DNA of 64,000 bases from Amborella trichopoda (GCF_000471905.2 NW_006500355.1:1451365-1515364); one strand, 5' to 3'; positions 1-13,095 are shown, numbered from the stretch's first letter. The notes: a model not told the origin generated them from the letters alone. Translations and numbers: made by a program.

Positions 1-10
1 CTTTATTTAG

Positions 11-60
<50 letters not shown>
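11..60. repeat. (TA)n microsatellite
   Basis: Almost pure alternating TA at the window start. It abuts the first family A element directly, and TA-rich DNA continues on the other side of that element, so the element appears to have landed in this microsatellite. Confidence 0.9.
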
Positions 61-62
<2 letters not shown>

Positions 63-467
63 GTGCGGTTTGTATAGAGCCTAGGCTCTAAACAATCAAA
101 TTAGAACCTACCTTCAAAAAGTGTCGAGAAATGCGGTTTCAATATTGAAAATCTTTGTGATAGCCTTAAAATATATTTTCATTTGTGTTTATAAAGTTTA
201 AAGCTTCAAAAACATTGTAGATCGACTTATCTACGAAATCTTGAAAATTGACGGTCCAAAAATATGTTAAAAACTATTCTATTTCCACAACTTGAAATCT
301 ATTTTTTTCTCATGTCCATGCATATTGATGTCGAGATGATCAATTTAAGAATATTTAATCATCAACACAACATTTTCTAGTGAAAATTTTGAGATAGGCT
401 CTTATTTAATTGTTTATAGCCTCAGCTCAATATAAACTTTAGCCTCAGCTCAATATAAACTTTTCCC
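61..467 (+). mobile_element. Family A MITE (MULE-type), copy 1
   Basis: Begins GGGTGCGGTTTGTATAGAGC and ends in an imperfect inverted copy of it (TTTATATTGAGCTGAGGC read on the minus strand). The flanks TATATATAT and TATATATAG fit a 9-bp target duplication but are uninformative because they lie in TA repeats. A 23-bp direct duplication (421-443 and 444-466) sits in the right terminal repeat. No coding capacity. Confidence 0.8.
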
Positions 468-929
468 TATATATAGTGAGATGCCCTCACATGCCTTTAT
501 TTTAGCCCAACGAGAGATTATTTGGTAAGTTGCACTGTGCTTATTTTTAGTGCAATCTTACTCATTTGGAAGACCTTTTCTTGACCTACACGAATAGTGG
601 ATCGAGCTTTGGTCAAGACTTTATGGGAATGAGGTATTTTCGTCATTTATTTTCTAATAAAATAATAAAACACGAGAAATGAACTTCTCTCTACTTTTTA
701 CATGTCCATCCATAGGAGGGAACCACGTGAAAAATAAAAATAAAATAAAATAAGCCAAAAAATAAAATAAATAAAATAATATTATCATGCTAGCAGATCC
801 AAAGACAACGGAGATGCTCCTTTTTATATTATTTGAAAATTCCTTCCTTTGTAAACAAGGAAAACTCCTAGCTTTGGAATATAAGGAAAAAAAAAAAAGG
901 CTAAATGATTGTGAGACCTAAATTTATAA

Positions 930-1284
930 GGGTGTGGTTTGTATAAAACTGGGGTCCTAAACCATTAATGTAAGGCGCACGTAGTGTCGAAAGATATTTT
1001 AATGCTGAAAATCTTTGTGATATACTGAATTTTTTTTATATCTAATTATAAAAATTAAAGATTAAAAAATAGTATAAATCGAACAGATCTATGAACACTT
1101 AAAAATCTTAAAAATTGATGGTCTAGATAATACATTACAAGATGCACTATTTTCAAAACTTGAAATTTATTTTTTCTTATATCCATACATCTTGAGGTTG
1201 AGATAATTGGATTGAAGCAAATGAATTTTTGAGGTGCGCCTTAATTTGATTGTTTAGAGCCTCATTTTTATACAATTTTTTTCC
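930..1284 (+). mobile_element. Family A MITE, copy 2, perfect 9-bp target duplication
   Basis: 355 bp, starting GGGTGTGGTTTGTATAAAAC and ending in a TTTTTTCC tail. It is flanked by a perfect direct repeat AATTTATAA (921-929 and 1285-1293). The site is intact in the sister unit of the tandem duplication (AATTTGTAA near 1623), which serves as a built-in empty site. Confidence 0.9.
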
Positions 1285-1354
1285 AATTTATAATCATGCT
1301 AAGGTTTGTAGTTTTAGTGGAGATTCCATTTTTCGAATCTTAAGATTTAATAAA

Positions 1355-1500
1355 GGGCAAAGTTTACATAAGGTGGCTACCTTATGCAGTAGAAGTACGG
1401 TATGTCTCAAAACTCCATCGAAAAAGGTTGTTTTCATCTTAAAAACCCTCTAATTGATCATCTTGAGATATGGCTATGAAAAAAAAAGAGTTTTAAGTCC
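1355..1500 (-). mobile_element. Family A MITE, truncated copy
   Basis: Left end GGGCAAAGTTTACATAAGG after TTTAATAAA, continuing through the conserved CCATCGAAAAAGGTTG and AACCCTCTAATTGATCATC blocks, then cut off at the junction of the tandem duplication. It corresponds to the first half of the copy at 1703-2067. Confidence 0.75.
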
Positions 1501-1702
1501 TAAAAATATACAACGAAGATACTACTCTTTATATTATTTGAAAATTAATTTCTTTGTAAACAAGGAAAACTCCTAGCATTGGAGTATAAGGGAAAAAAAA
1601 AGGCTATATGACTGGGAGACCTAAATTTGTAATTATGCTAGGGTATGTAGTTTTAGTGCAGATTCCATTTCTTTGAAAGTTTCGATTATGAGATTTAACA
1701 AA

Positions 1703-2067
1703 GGAAAAAATTTATATAAGGTATGTACCTGTATTTGTAAAAGTCCATCGGAAAAAGGTTCTTCTCACGTTAAAAACCCTCTAATTGACCATCTCGATAT
1801 CAAGATGTATTGTTGCGAAATAAGAAGAGTTTTAGCTCAAATAAATAGTATATCTTGTAAAACTTTATCTATACCGTCCATTTTCAATATTTGCAAATCT
1901 GCTTGATCTGCACCACTTTTTGAGTTTTAAGTTTCACAATTACATGTGAAATAGATTTTCAGATCATCATTGAAACTTTTCGACACCAAAATTACATCTT
2001 TTGACTAAATTTAGAGGCACACCTTACTTGGATTGTTTAAGGTTTACCCTTGATATAAATTGCACCC
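1703..2067 (-). mobile_element. Family A MITE, copy 3
   Basis: 365 bp in reverse orientation, starting GGAAAAAATTTATATAAGG and ending AAATTGCACCC. Flanks TTTAACAAA (1694-1702) and TTTAATAAA (2068-2076) match at 8 of 9 bases. No open reading frame worth reporting. Confidence 0.85.
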
Positions 2068-2105
2068 TTTAATAAAGGGCTGACTTGGTGTTAAAAAAAA
2101 GAAAA

Positions 2106-2732
2106 AGTATACAAATAGACCATTTACCTTTGATATAAGGAGGCCATAATCACTCTTATCTGTCAGATTTCAAATCGAGTGGTTGTAAGAGTATTATTGA
2201 TTAGATTCAAAGTTAAAGAATGAATTTTTCGAATTTTATGATGCACCCTAAGCCATCTAATTTGACATCTAATGGCTACAATAATTGTGACATCTTTGTA
2301 AGAAGGGTGTAGTTTGCATACGGACACCTCCGTAAGTGTAGAGGTAAGGTGCCCTTTAAATTTTATCATGGTATATAATTTTGATGTAAAATATTAGGAT
2401 TATCTCAAAATCTATTTTTATATCTAATTATAAAATTTTAAATTTAAAAAATGGTTAAAATCAAGCGGATCTATAAACATATGAAAATCTTGAAAATGGA
2501 CAGTGTAGATAATATGTTGTAAAAATGCATTATTTCTGAGACTTTAAATCTTTTTATTTTTCATAGTGATACATCTCGATGTCGAGATGATCAATCCAAG
2601 GGTCTTTCAACATTAAAACTACCTGTTCCGATGGATTTTTTAGGGGCATATGTAGTTCTACATTATAAGGTAGCATCCTTATATAAACTGTTTCCTTGTA
2701 AGAAAGGTAAATGGTATCATAATATACATTCT
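2106..2732. mobile_element. Family B MITE interrupted by a family A element
   Basis: Left end AAGTATACAAATAGACC and right end (minus strand) AATGTATATTATGATACC form the terminal repeat. The body carries the family B marks GATATAAGGAGGCCATAATC and GACATCTAATGGCTACAAT. The element is split by a family A copy at 2305-2695 with one 9-bp duplication. With the insert and one duplication removed it is about 227 bp, the normal B length. Confidence 0.85.
2305..2695 (+). mobile_element. Family A MITE, copy 4, nested in family B
   Basis: 391 bp, GGGTGTAGTTTGCATACGG at the left and TATAAACTGTTTCC at the right. It is bounded by a perfect 9-bp direct repeat TTGTAAGAA (2296-2304 and 2696-2704), which lies inside a family B element. 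It is the closest relative in the window of the copy at 47192-47576. Confidence 0.92.
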
Positions 2733-4661
2733 TGTTAAAAATTTGTTGATTTGGATCTGAATCCCTAGCTTTATGTATAAGAAATTCGACCTTATTTAAC
2801 ATGGATCTCCCAGTTCATTGTAGTGAACCAAGCAATTTTGTGCATGTGATTCTTGATTTTTGAATTTTTAGCATGAAATGGTAAAAATTTGATTTTTCCC
2901 ATATATGGGCCACTTGAGTACTAAAATTTCTCTGATCTGGTTGTTTTTTATAGATCTACCGAATTTGTAGCTTTATTTTTTAAATAGAATCCCCATTTTT
3001 TTGGAATTTGACGATCAAAATAATTGGGGTTTTCTCAATTTTAAAGTTCTTTGATTCGAGTCTCACCATTTCATATTAGTTCAAATCTTATTCAAATCAG
3101 TAATTTATTCCAAAAAATTTCCAAAAACATGCATTTAAAAGTTTTTTTTTTTTTGGGGAGATCATTTTGAATGATTTAAGTTTTTTGGACATTTTTTTTT
3201 AAGTAGATTATTTGAAACACCAATTTATTGTTTCCAATCATTGGATTTAACAAATTGGAACTGTATACAATAGAATTGTTATTCCATACCTAAAGGTCAT
3301 AATCACCTCAAACCGTCAAATAAAACTTTGGATGTTTGGGGCATCATAAAATGGCCAAGGTGTGGTAAAAATCCACAGAAAAATACCCTTTTTTTGGATA
3401 AAAACCCTAGCCATCTAATTATACATTTGATAGGTAGTAGTGATCATGAGCTTTATGTAAGAAAGATAAAATAGGTTCATTTTATACTTTCTCTCGTGTC
3501 AGAACTGAACTTGATATTTGTAATTTTGTTCAAAATAAATATTTGTTTTGACCAATTTTCAATCAAACTCAATATTGTTTTAGACTGAAATAGTAAAAAA
3601 CTAAATGGCGGTCCTGTCCAATCTTGATAAATATATCTTAAGGGTATTGTGGCTTCCTAAAATACCGGGACTTTATTGGTTGAAATTCAATAGTGCAACC
3701 ATTTACACAATTTGATTGCCGTGCTAGAAGGAGGCCATCTCGTATATTGTCTTATTTATTTCTTCCCATGTTTTCATAAATATTGGAATGTTAACAAACT
3801 TTTACTCTCTATCTCCTTGTACTAACCAATGATCTCCTAGTACACAACATTCTTCTCCCCTTAAAATTCAGGTGAGTATGTGATGCAAGGAGAAAATAAA
3901 ACTGGAATGATAAAAATAAAATAAAAAAAACCGTTAAGAGAATATACTATCTCTCAACGCATAGAAATTTACTAAAAAACAATGTCTGCAAGGGAATCTA
4001 TCCGAAAAACGATTTTTTCACAATATCAACTTTACTCAATTCAGACCTTTTCACAAGATCAACTTTTCAAAATATCTTTTCATAAGATCAATTTTATTTA
4101 ATTTTCATTCTCTTATCATTCTCTGATCTATTTACAATGAAGACTTCTTCCCTTTAAATACACTTCAAATAAAAAGAATCTTAAATAAAATAAATTTTCT
4201 CTCTAAAAAAAGTCCATACTACCCTATCTCTCTCAATCTCTTTTCCCTATTTTCTCTCTCTTCATCTCCTTATTTTTTCTCTAATTTTTTTCCTATCTTC
4301 TCTCTATTTATTTTCCTTATTTTCTCTCTCTTCATCTCCCTATTTTCTCTCTCTCACGTACCTCCTTATTTTCTCTTTCTAACTTCCACATAATGGAGTA
4401 AAAAATAACTGCCACTAATTATTTCCTAAACCAAAATATTTTTATCTTATTTATACGTTATTGCCTAAACTAAAAAAATAGACATGCAAAAGATAAATCA
4501 CGCACCCAACTAGACCCTCTTAACTTCTCTTCCTATCCCTAACTAAAAATAAAAAATAAATTTTTATTTGTATCAGTATGACCACCTTGTGCTGAAAATA
4601 TACAGCCTTTTAGTATATTGTCTCGTTACTAAGACTAGTTTCTATAAAACTATTTTATATT
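2733..4661. other. Intergenic, no gene seen
   Basis: AT-rich and without a plausible coding exon on either strand. 3259-3490 resembles a decayed family B element (CATACCTAAAGGTCATAATC and a later GTAAGAAAGATAAA). 4210-4400 is a CT-rich tract with repeated TTTTCTCTCTCTTCATCTCC phrases. Confidence 0.6.
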
Positions 4662-5042
4662 TGAAAAAATTATATACAAGGGTAAAACCCTAAACAGTCA
4701 AATTAAAGCGCACCAAAAAAATTCACTAGAGGGGTTGTTTCGATGCTGAAAAACTCTCAATTCATTCATCTCGACCTCAATAGGTATGGATATAAGAAAA
4801 AGTAAATTTTAAATATGTGAAACAATGCATCTCGTGATGTATTATCTAGACCGTCAATTTTTAAGATTTTCATGTATACATAGACACGCCCGATCGACAC
4901 TATTTTTTAATCTTTAATTTCATCCAACTAGATATGAAAATAAATTTTCAAACCTTTATAAAATCTTCTGATACTAAAACAATATATTTTGGTTCGATTT
5001 GAAGGTGCACCTCAATCTGATTGTTTATATCCTTAAGCCTAC
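4662..5042 (-). mobile_element. Family A MITE, decayed copy
   Basis: Contains the A landmarks AAACAGTCAAATTAAAGCGC, TCATCTCGACCTCAATAGG and CACCTCAATCTGATTGTTTA in reverse orientation. The ends are worn, and no convincing target duplication was found. A partial family B copy (to about 5192) follows. Confidence 0.65.
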
Positions 5043-5653
5043 ACACCGATGTCACGAACACGCCAAGCCATTAGATGTGAAATTAGACAGCAAGATATAA
5101 AGCCATCTATTTGCACGACCATCGAATTTATCATCTATCGATCAGGGATGATTGTGACATTCTTATGGGACAGTCTTACTGTATATTTTTTTCTTCAGAG
5201 AAAAGCTTAATATATTTCCACAATTTTCACAGGAAAATTCTCTCTCCATAAATTCACAAATATAATCATGAGCTCACTTTCCTACAAAAAGAAGCAAAAC
5301 AAACCATTCAGTTTTTACATTATGAGCATAACAGCAGATAACATTTCCATTTAATTCTTTGTTAGAGAGAAAATAAACCTCACCCCCACCACCCAAAAGA
5401 TGTTTATTTTACATTTGGGCACTGCCCAAATTCAAATGTCTGTTGAAGTTTGATGCATTCTGTTATAGAGAGAGAGAGAGAGACAGAGAGAGAGTATTCC
5501 ACAACTAAAACAAAGGCAGAAGACTGATTAATATACTTCAGCTGCTCACTCTCTAGAGGGTAGACCAAAATATTCTCTCTGCCTAAGATTGGCAAAGAAA
5601 GAACCAGCTCCAAAGCCTCATTTCTAGCAGTTCAGTCTCAGATCTCTAATATC

Positions 5654-8600
5654 TCAATCCGTTTGAGCTTCTTGAATCTCAGGATGGTGCCTGCAATCTG
5701 ATGAGGAAGCCCGAGGAGAAGCACAATGGGCAGGGCCTTTACCCTTGCTTTCTGTTACACCAGAAGATGCTTCTTCTTTTGCAGCCTTTGAATCAATGGG
5801 CTTCTGGTTTTGTAAAGTCTTCAACTGATTTTGTAACACCTGAGTACAAGAGAAAAACTTAAGGTTTATGGGAGAGAAACAACTGATAAAAAACCCCATT
5901 TCTATAAACAAAAGAGAAGAGAGAGAAAGAAATACAATTCTCTGTGGACCAAAAAAAAAAAAGGTCGAGGGAGAATTAACTAACTCATGCACTTTTAAAG
6001 TAAGTCCGAGTGGTCGGTTACTGTGGTTTGCTTTCTTAAATGGAAAAGGGCAAGGGTTCAAAGAACCATGCTTCAACTATAATCACTGGGCCATAGCATT
6101 TCTTACCATTAAATCAATTAACATATCAAAATTCTGCAACTCCTTGACAACATGAGGGCTCACTTTAAAAATTGGAAGGAGATGGTATCTGAACTTTCAA
6201 TGCCAGGTATCAAAAGCAGTTTTAAAAATCGCTGAGTCCAAAGGAATGAACTCGGAAACCAGCCGACTTACCGGTTCCCAAGGTTTTTTTCGTTAATTTT
6301 TCTAAGACCCAGAGGAGTCTCACTCAGACTCCCAAGTTTAGTTGACTGACTAGGGCTTCAGAGTTTGGACACTAGCAAGTCCTGACCCAAGTCCATGGTT
6401 TAAAATGCTGATCAAAGTATCTAAAAAAGGTATCATACTATTCCCTGGTTTCCATATTGTAATAGTCAGGCATGGATCAATCAGTTTGAACACCATCAAC
6501 AGATCAACATAGACAACTACAAAATATTGCATTCTTGCAATTTAGCACATTTAACTTTGCCAGCTCCTTACCTCAATATTATATCTCAGAAACTTCTCTT
6601 GGGCCTCAAATTGAGCAAGCAAACATGAAGAAGAACTTGGCATGGTTGGATCTCTACTGGATCCTTCATCACTTGCACCATTGGTAAGGGGCATTTTAAG
6701 TGGGAGAAAAGTATATTGTGGCCCTTGAGGGAAAGTAAAGTTTGAGTTTCCACTAAGGTGTGCTGATGGAGTGGTTTGAGCATTTTCTCCTGAGGAATCC
6801 GTGGCCTCTTCACTGGTTGACTCTCTACCCATGGCTCCTTGCAAGAACACCTTTGGTACCAAAGCATAACCTGGTGACCTGTGGCAGTTAAAGAGATAAG
6901 AATCAGGAGTAGAAATGTAGAACGACCAACCCATATATACAATATCAACTGGAAGTACAACCCACCCATGGTGTATGATGGTACAGCAGGGAAAGAGCCA
7001 CCCGCCATTCCCAGTGATGGGTAGAGAAGATAAAGCCTAGCCAGTAATTGCTTCCAAGGGAAGTATACCATACGCCCATGGCATATGATAGTACATCACG
7101 GGGACATCCACCATCCATTCCCAAGGAGAGATGGTGGTGATAAGCCATGGTTCCTGATGATGGCGATTCATACTGATCTGGTAAATCTCTGCAGTATGTC
7201 ATCAGAAACGAACAGTGGATGTTCCTGTGGTGTACCATAAACATTACACCACTGGTGCATGAAATAATTTCCCATCCCATAAAAAAATATTAGTTTATGG
7301 TTGGACAGCTTAGATTCTAAAAGAAGCATTAAATCCTCAAAGCTATCACTGCCATGCTTCTCAAATAAGGTACACTATAATCCAATTAACCATGGAAAAC
7401 CATAGTCCAATAGGAATGTGCTGTTCTGTTGGTCCCATTCTCACTATCAACATCTGTGATGACCACAATAACAATGAGTACTATAGCCCAAATGGAATTT
7501 AATTTACTTGCCTTTAAGCAAAGATAATCACCATTATAGATCATAATTAGTCATGAAGTGTTAATAGCAAACACTATTATCCAAAAGAAATAGCTTTAGA
7601 ATTTCAATATTTACCGTGGCTGACCTTATCCAACAAAAAGAATTTAACGATTACAAAATCACAAATATATGTCAATCTTGAATAAACCAGCACATTTTGC
7701 TGCAAATGATTAAAAAAATCCTGAAAGACTATAATTGTTCCAAAATAGCCAAAATAAAGCAAAAAAGAAAAAAAAAACCCCTAAATGCACATCAGAAGCC
7801 AAGAGTGCTCTTGGCCCCTTGGTTTAAAAATCGGGCACCCAAGTTTTGAAAGGATAGGGAAATCAAAGATTGAATAACATAACGATAATTTGCTGCTAAA
7901 TGAAAAAGTAAGCCCTCTTATAATGTTCAAGCATACCATACAAATGCATTTGCTGAAGGATAAACATATGATCCCCCATAGACATTAGCAGCTGCAGCAG
8001 CGGCTCGGAGCCTAGCCTGATGCAAGCTCACATTATCCTCTGCGACGCCACCACCAGTGTTCTGAGCAGATGCTTCAGCTGTACCAGACCCTGCTCACAA
8101 TAAAATACAAATCTCAAATCAAACCTTTTCAAATATAAAATTTTTCTCCAAACAATGTCATTCAAAAGGAGGATAAGACAAGAATAATATTGCACCTCAT
8201 TTGGCAAGAACAAATTAATAATAAGATAAAATATAACATACAGGAAAAATTTTATATAAGTGCAATTCTCTAAACAATCAAATTAGGGCGCAACTCAAAA
8301 ATTTCACTAGAAGAGATTGTTCTGATAACCAAATATCCTCAAATTGATCATCTCGACCGCAAGATGCATGGACATGAGAAAAACATGGATTTCCAGTTTT
8401 GGAAATAGTGCATCTTGTAATGCATTTTTGGACCATCAATTTTCAAGATTTTCAAGTTTTCATAAATCTGTTTGATCTACACTATTTTTGAAGCTTTAAA
8501 TTTTATGACTAGAGATGAAAATATATTTTAAGGCTATCACAAAGATTTCCAGTATTGAAACCACATTTCTCGACACTATTTCAAGGTGTGCTTTACTTTG

Positions 8601-11600
8601 ATTGTTTAGAGCCTCGGCTTTATACAAACCGCACGCTAACATAAATGATTCACGAATAGGAAAGAGATCAAAATAAATACAAATATATTCATATGAATAT
8701 GAATAACAGCCAACAAAACACCTGAATCCAGACCAAAACAGACTAAAGAGGAAGTAAAAGGACGGTATATAACTAATTTTGACCCAATGAGCTAAGAATT
8801 ATCCGTTATAAGTAATGCACATAAATTACTTATTGATCCATGGGCCATATGCAAAACCTACCATAAGAAAATCAATATGCACATGAATTATGAGGGGAGA
8901 AGATGAATCCTTGAAGGGGTAGAACCATACCTCCTGCACCACCATGTTGATGTCGATGAGGCTGTGCAACTTGATGCCCTCCAGATGAAGATGTTCCATT
9001 CTCAGGAGGAAGAACATATGATCGACAGGTAGGGCAAGTTTGCTGCCTTTCGAGCCATGATCTCAAACAGTGCACATGAAAAAGATGTCCACAAATCAAC
9101 TTCTTGGCAGTGACCATCTCTTCACGACAAATTATGCATGTGGCATCACTTCTGCATCCGAATGTTGTCTTAGGAGATCATGGATACAAGATAATAAACA
9201 AGCAAAAAGCAATAATTAATATCTTACTAAACTATAATACATATAAAACTCACGCATTAAGTTCTTCAGGCGTTGCATCAGGGAATCGATCGTTCATATT
9301 AGATGTGATCTTGCGATAGCGAATATAATCAGCAACACGTGCCTTGAAGTTACGAAATGTTTCATAGAGTTCCCGGATCAAATGCAGTGGCAAGCCATAG
9401 TTTCTGAAGAACAAATGCAACATGGTTAAGAATTGCAAACCTTGTTGTGATTCAATTCCAAAGCGTAAAATGAACAACAATGCAAATATCAAGCACAAAG
9501 CTCTAACACAGTGGCACCTCACATCAAGGCAGTATTTATATTGGAAAGATTTATTTTATTATCATGTAAGACAGATATGAGTTCTTCATCTCTTTCCCTT
9601 TTTCTCTAAATAATGAAGCTCCTCAATAGAAGTAAATTCAGATCCATTATTCTGGTCCTGATTCAAACTTTTTTATATTTTATTATCCAGAAGTTGTAGT
9701 TTATCTTTCTAATAGTGTCCAGAGCACAGAACAAATTTTAATACCATGTCCAATGAAGAACAAAAACCATAAGCTCCTATTTCATGTCATATTAGACACT
9801 TTGAATTCAATTAAATTATTGGCAATACCAAATAGTACTTTCATTCAACCAGATGCACATCTACAGCAAAGAAAATGGTTCCAGGTATTATAACATAACT
9901 TGTCATCCCATCAATATGTATTTCATATCATATTTGTGAAATGCTTCATAAATCACCATAAATCCATTCTATAAGGTGGGTATGAACTGTCATCTAACGT
10001 TTCAGATACTGCAGAATTATATAACTTTTTAACAATGTAAAGGTTGACTTATATTCAAACCAGTTGATTCGGCATGAATATAGCTTCACTTAACTGAACC
10101 ACTAGAGGTTGTAACATAGCAGTGTCATCCCATTCAATTAAGAAGCGGCAAAGGGGGCTTTCTAACATAAAAGATAGGCCCATTTTAATCATGAACAACA
10201 TGTCACAGTGAACCAAAAGCAAATTATATGTACTTTGACTTACAATTGGGAAAGTCATAAAACTCAAAGAAAGAACCTAAAACTTAAATGATCAATATTA
10301 TACTTACATGAAAATTGCTAGGAAGAAGAAGAGGTACATGGACAAGTGAAGCAAGTCGCGGATAAGTTCTAAGTAAAATGTGTAGACAGCCTTTCTTTCC
10401 CATTGCCCTTCCATCAGCATATCACTGACATAGAAAACATACTTCAAAAAAGTTGACACTGTAGTGGTTGCCAGAATCATGTATCTGTGGATACAAAATA
10501 CCAAGTATAAGGATTTTTAACAATTATCTCATATATGCAGAGGTAAACTATTAACAATTGGCCTTTTTTACAATTAAAATCAATGAGGAACTTCAAAGGG
10601 ATTAACATATTGAGGTAACTGCCAGTATCTCAAAGATATATCAGCATCTTAGTTTAATCCATTTATTACTTAACCCCATCACCCTTCTAAGATTACTCCT
10701 GAGTTGCATATCTGTTGTTTTGGTTGGGACTCTTGAGTTTCCTATCAATTTCCAGAATTCATAATCTTCCTTGTATGAAAAAGATACTATCAGTGGTGAA
10801 ATAGTAGATAACACAAACAAAAGAAAACAAAAGAATCAGCGGATGCCAATAAAAAATTCTGGATAGATGATTTTTTTCATCAGTTATTTCCTCATATTCA
10901 GTTTTCATGAATGGGTACAAGATGCTAACCAACAGGAGATAATCATACAATCAACAAATATTTAATAGTGTTAGAAATATTTCTTGTGAGATTTAGCCCA
11001 ATCGTAGAAAATATCATCAAAAATAGAAAAGGGAAGTTAAACACCTGTGGTCGGTACTAAAGGTTGCATCCAAGCAAAATTCCCCAAAAAAGAATCAACA
11101 GGCATATGAATTATAGAAAATAGAGAAACTTACTCAAATGAAAAGAAGAGTGCAACTGATGCCCGCCTGGTCCTCAATAAATATGATACTGAACTGTACA
11201 AAAATATGCAATCTAATAGCAGTAGAAACCCAAGGAATGAAACAATTCGAATATGAGATAACACGGTAACCGTTGGAGTCGTCTCAATGTATTCAACCCG
11301 TTTTTGAGCCAACCAATGGAATGCCTTGATTAGCAATAGTGCAGTGACCATTGAAAGAAAAGCAACCGAAAACTCTTCTCTGAATATGGTTATTGCAAAT
11401 AGGATTTCCATGATTTCTCGCCATGACTGCTCATTCAACCTTTCCACTTCAGCTTCTCTGAGGGACCCAAGAAACAATCTCTTGATACATTGCCATAGAA
11501 TGCACATTATAACCAAACCCATATTGAGAAGAAGCACCAAACTGATCTTTGAGGTCGATAGATACACCATGGCTGGGTAAAACTGGCCTCTACTATTAAA

Positions 11601-11666
11601 GGCATGGTAAATAATGGCCATTGCACCAACGAAACTAGCGCCCGCGTATGTGCTCAACCTCATCAT
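5654..11666 (-). CDS. HRD1: HRD1-type ER-membrane RING-H2 E3 ubiquitin ligase
   Basis: Coding exons by reading order: 11666-11134, 10484-10308, 9403-9254, 9151-8931, 8090-7937, 6878-6572, 5839-5654; all borders are GT-AG and all phases join, giving 575 aa. The N-terminal part (about residues 1-260) is a series of hydrophobic segments starting MMRLSTYAGASF, as in plant HRD1. A RING-H2 finger follows with C292, C295, C307, H309, H312, C315, C326 and C329 (CIIC, CGHLFHVHC, CPTC). The tail is low-complexity and ends in a short LQNQLKTLQNQ segment. HRD1 ligases ubiquitinate misfolded ER proteins for proteasomal degradation (ERAD) together with SEL1/HRD3; that role is from family knowledge. The start is the first ATG and matches the family. 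The tail is longer than in the Arabidopsis homologues I remember. A family A MITE lies in the fourth coding intron. Confidence 0.93.
6960..7130. repeat. Local 110-bp duplication in an HRD1 intron
   Basis: CCCATGGTGTATGATGGTAC at 6965 recurs as CCCATGGCATATGATAGTAC at 7075, each followed by a similar CCATTCCCA stretch. It lies in the intron between exons 5 and 6. Open frames through it are not supported as exons. Confidence 0.6.
8243..8636 (-). mobile_element. Family A MITE, copy in HRD1 intron
   Basis: 394 bp in reverse orientation, GGAAAAATTTTATATAAG to ACAAACCGCACGC. Flanks TAACATACA (8234-8242) and TAACATAAA (8637-8645) match at 8 of 9. It lies between the RING exon and the next exon and does not touch a splice site. 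Confidence 0.9.
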
Positions 11667-11722
11667 GATGTCACAAAATAGGTCTAGTAGAGCATCAAGA
11701 TATTTGAGTGTTGAACCTGAAT

Positions 11723-13095
11723 CTGTAACGACAAAGTCTTAAACTTAATGACTAGAGGCCAAATGACAATTATTGACCATGGGAACACATTCTATGACAG
11801 GCCAGAACCTTCTTAAAGAAATATCTCAAAAAATCTAAATGCCAGCAATAAGTGAGTGTTTGTACCGTAGTATTTAGAACAACAGCAGCATGGACAAAAA
11901 ACCCAAATAGTTTGTTAAACAAAAGTTATTTCATGGTCATTTCGACAGTACCCTAACTAACAACCATGTAAGTGAAAGTAGCGAGCTAGACTCAAGTGTG
12001 AAAGGATTCAACTAGCAGAAGCTGAGTATACATTATACACTAGCCCAACTTTCCAAAAGAATACAATCCTCAAAAAATGAGGTAACACATTAACCTAATC
12101 ATATATTATAGCAGACCAATTCTCGATCATGACAATACCTGAGTAATATGCAATATAAACCTTTTTTATTGTTGTTAATAATATGCAATGAACAAATGAT
12201 TCAATTGAAAATAGCTTTAAGTGAAACTTGATCAAGAATGATAAGAAGTTATGGGTCAGAGTCTCCAGGTTTTGATCAATTCAGTATCTTTATGAGTAAA
12301 TGGTACAAAATAAGAAAATTTTAATAATGTGGAATGACAAAAATAAAGAAACCATTTTCAAATTCTTGGACAATTGAGGATATGCTACACAGACACGGAT
12401 ACGTGCAAGGGACTGACACAATACAAGTGTTAGAAATGCCTTTCTCAAAATTGGCTTTTTCAGACACTGCATACACTATTTAGATAAGGACGGAGGTAGG
12501 ATTTTAGGTGATATTAAGCATTTTTATAGTGAGATATTGATAAGAAATGCTAAAAAAATAAAATTCTTAAGCATCAAATACCAATTTCGTGTCCTATGTA
12601 TATCCACACATGCAATACACCATAGGCACATAATATCCATGTTACATAAGTTAATGATGCAATCAGAGCCTACAAATATTAGGATTTCCACACAATTGAA
12701 AACGACAGAAAATTCAAACCCTAGATTCACTCCAGAGAATAAGAGCCAAATCAACCATGGAAGATTCTTCCTTTCAATGAGCTGATCACACTAAACTTCA
12801 TTTCAAAATTCAAACAAAAAAAAATAAAAATCCTAAAAATAAAAAATCAGCGAGATAGATAAAACCAAATTGACTACGCAGGCGACCCCAATTGGCCTAA
12901 AAATGAAGCAACCGATATGCATTGAGACCCAATTCAATTGAAAAACCATAAATTCCTAAAAACCCAAGAAAATTACATGGAAATGTCAAGTATGTAGCTC
13001 GACTAATATCATGCAATATCAAAAAAACATTCACATACAAAAGGACGGACAAAAAAAAAACCAATTTTTGACAAAAGGAAGAGCTGGGTGCTTAC
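11723..13095 (-). other. HRD1 5'UTR intron (predicted)
   Basis: Read on the minus strand, a donor AACTG|GTAAGCACC lies at 13096/13095 and an acceptor CGTTACAG at 11730-11723, just upstream of the HRD1 start codon. The upstream exon (about 13096-13190) has no long open frame and so would be 5'UTR. This is an inference from splice consensus only. Confidence 0.5.

Larger units (their letters stand above)
795..1830. repeat. Tandem segmental duplication, about 340-bp unit
   Basis: Copy 1 is 795-929 plus 1294-1500; copy 2 is 1501-1830. Shared landmarks in order are TTATATTATTTGAAAATT, GTAAACAAGGAAAACTCCTA, GAGACCTAAATTT, GTAGTTTTAGTG and AACCCTCTAATTGA. Copy 1 is split by a family A element that is absent from copy 2. 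Both copies contain the left part of another A element (from 1355 and from 1703). Confidence 0.8.

Noticed and set aside
6586..7280. Alternative minus-strand frames over HRD1 exon 6 and its intron
   Set aside because: They disagree with the frame that joins the flanking exons and do not match the HRD1 family.
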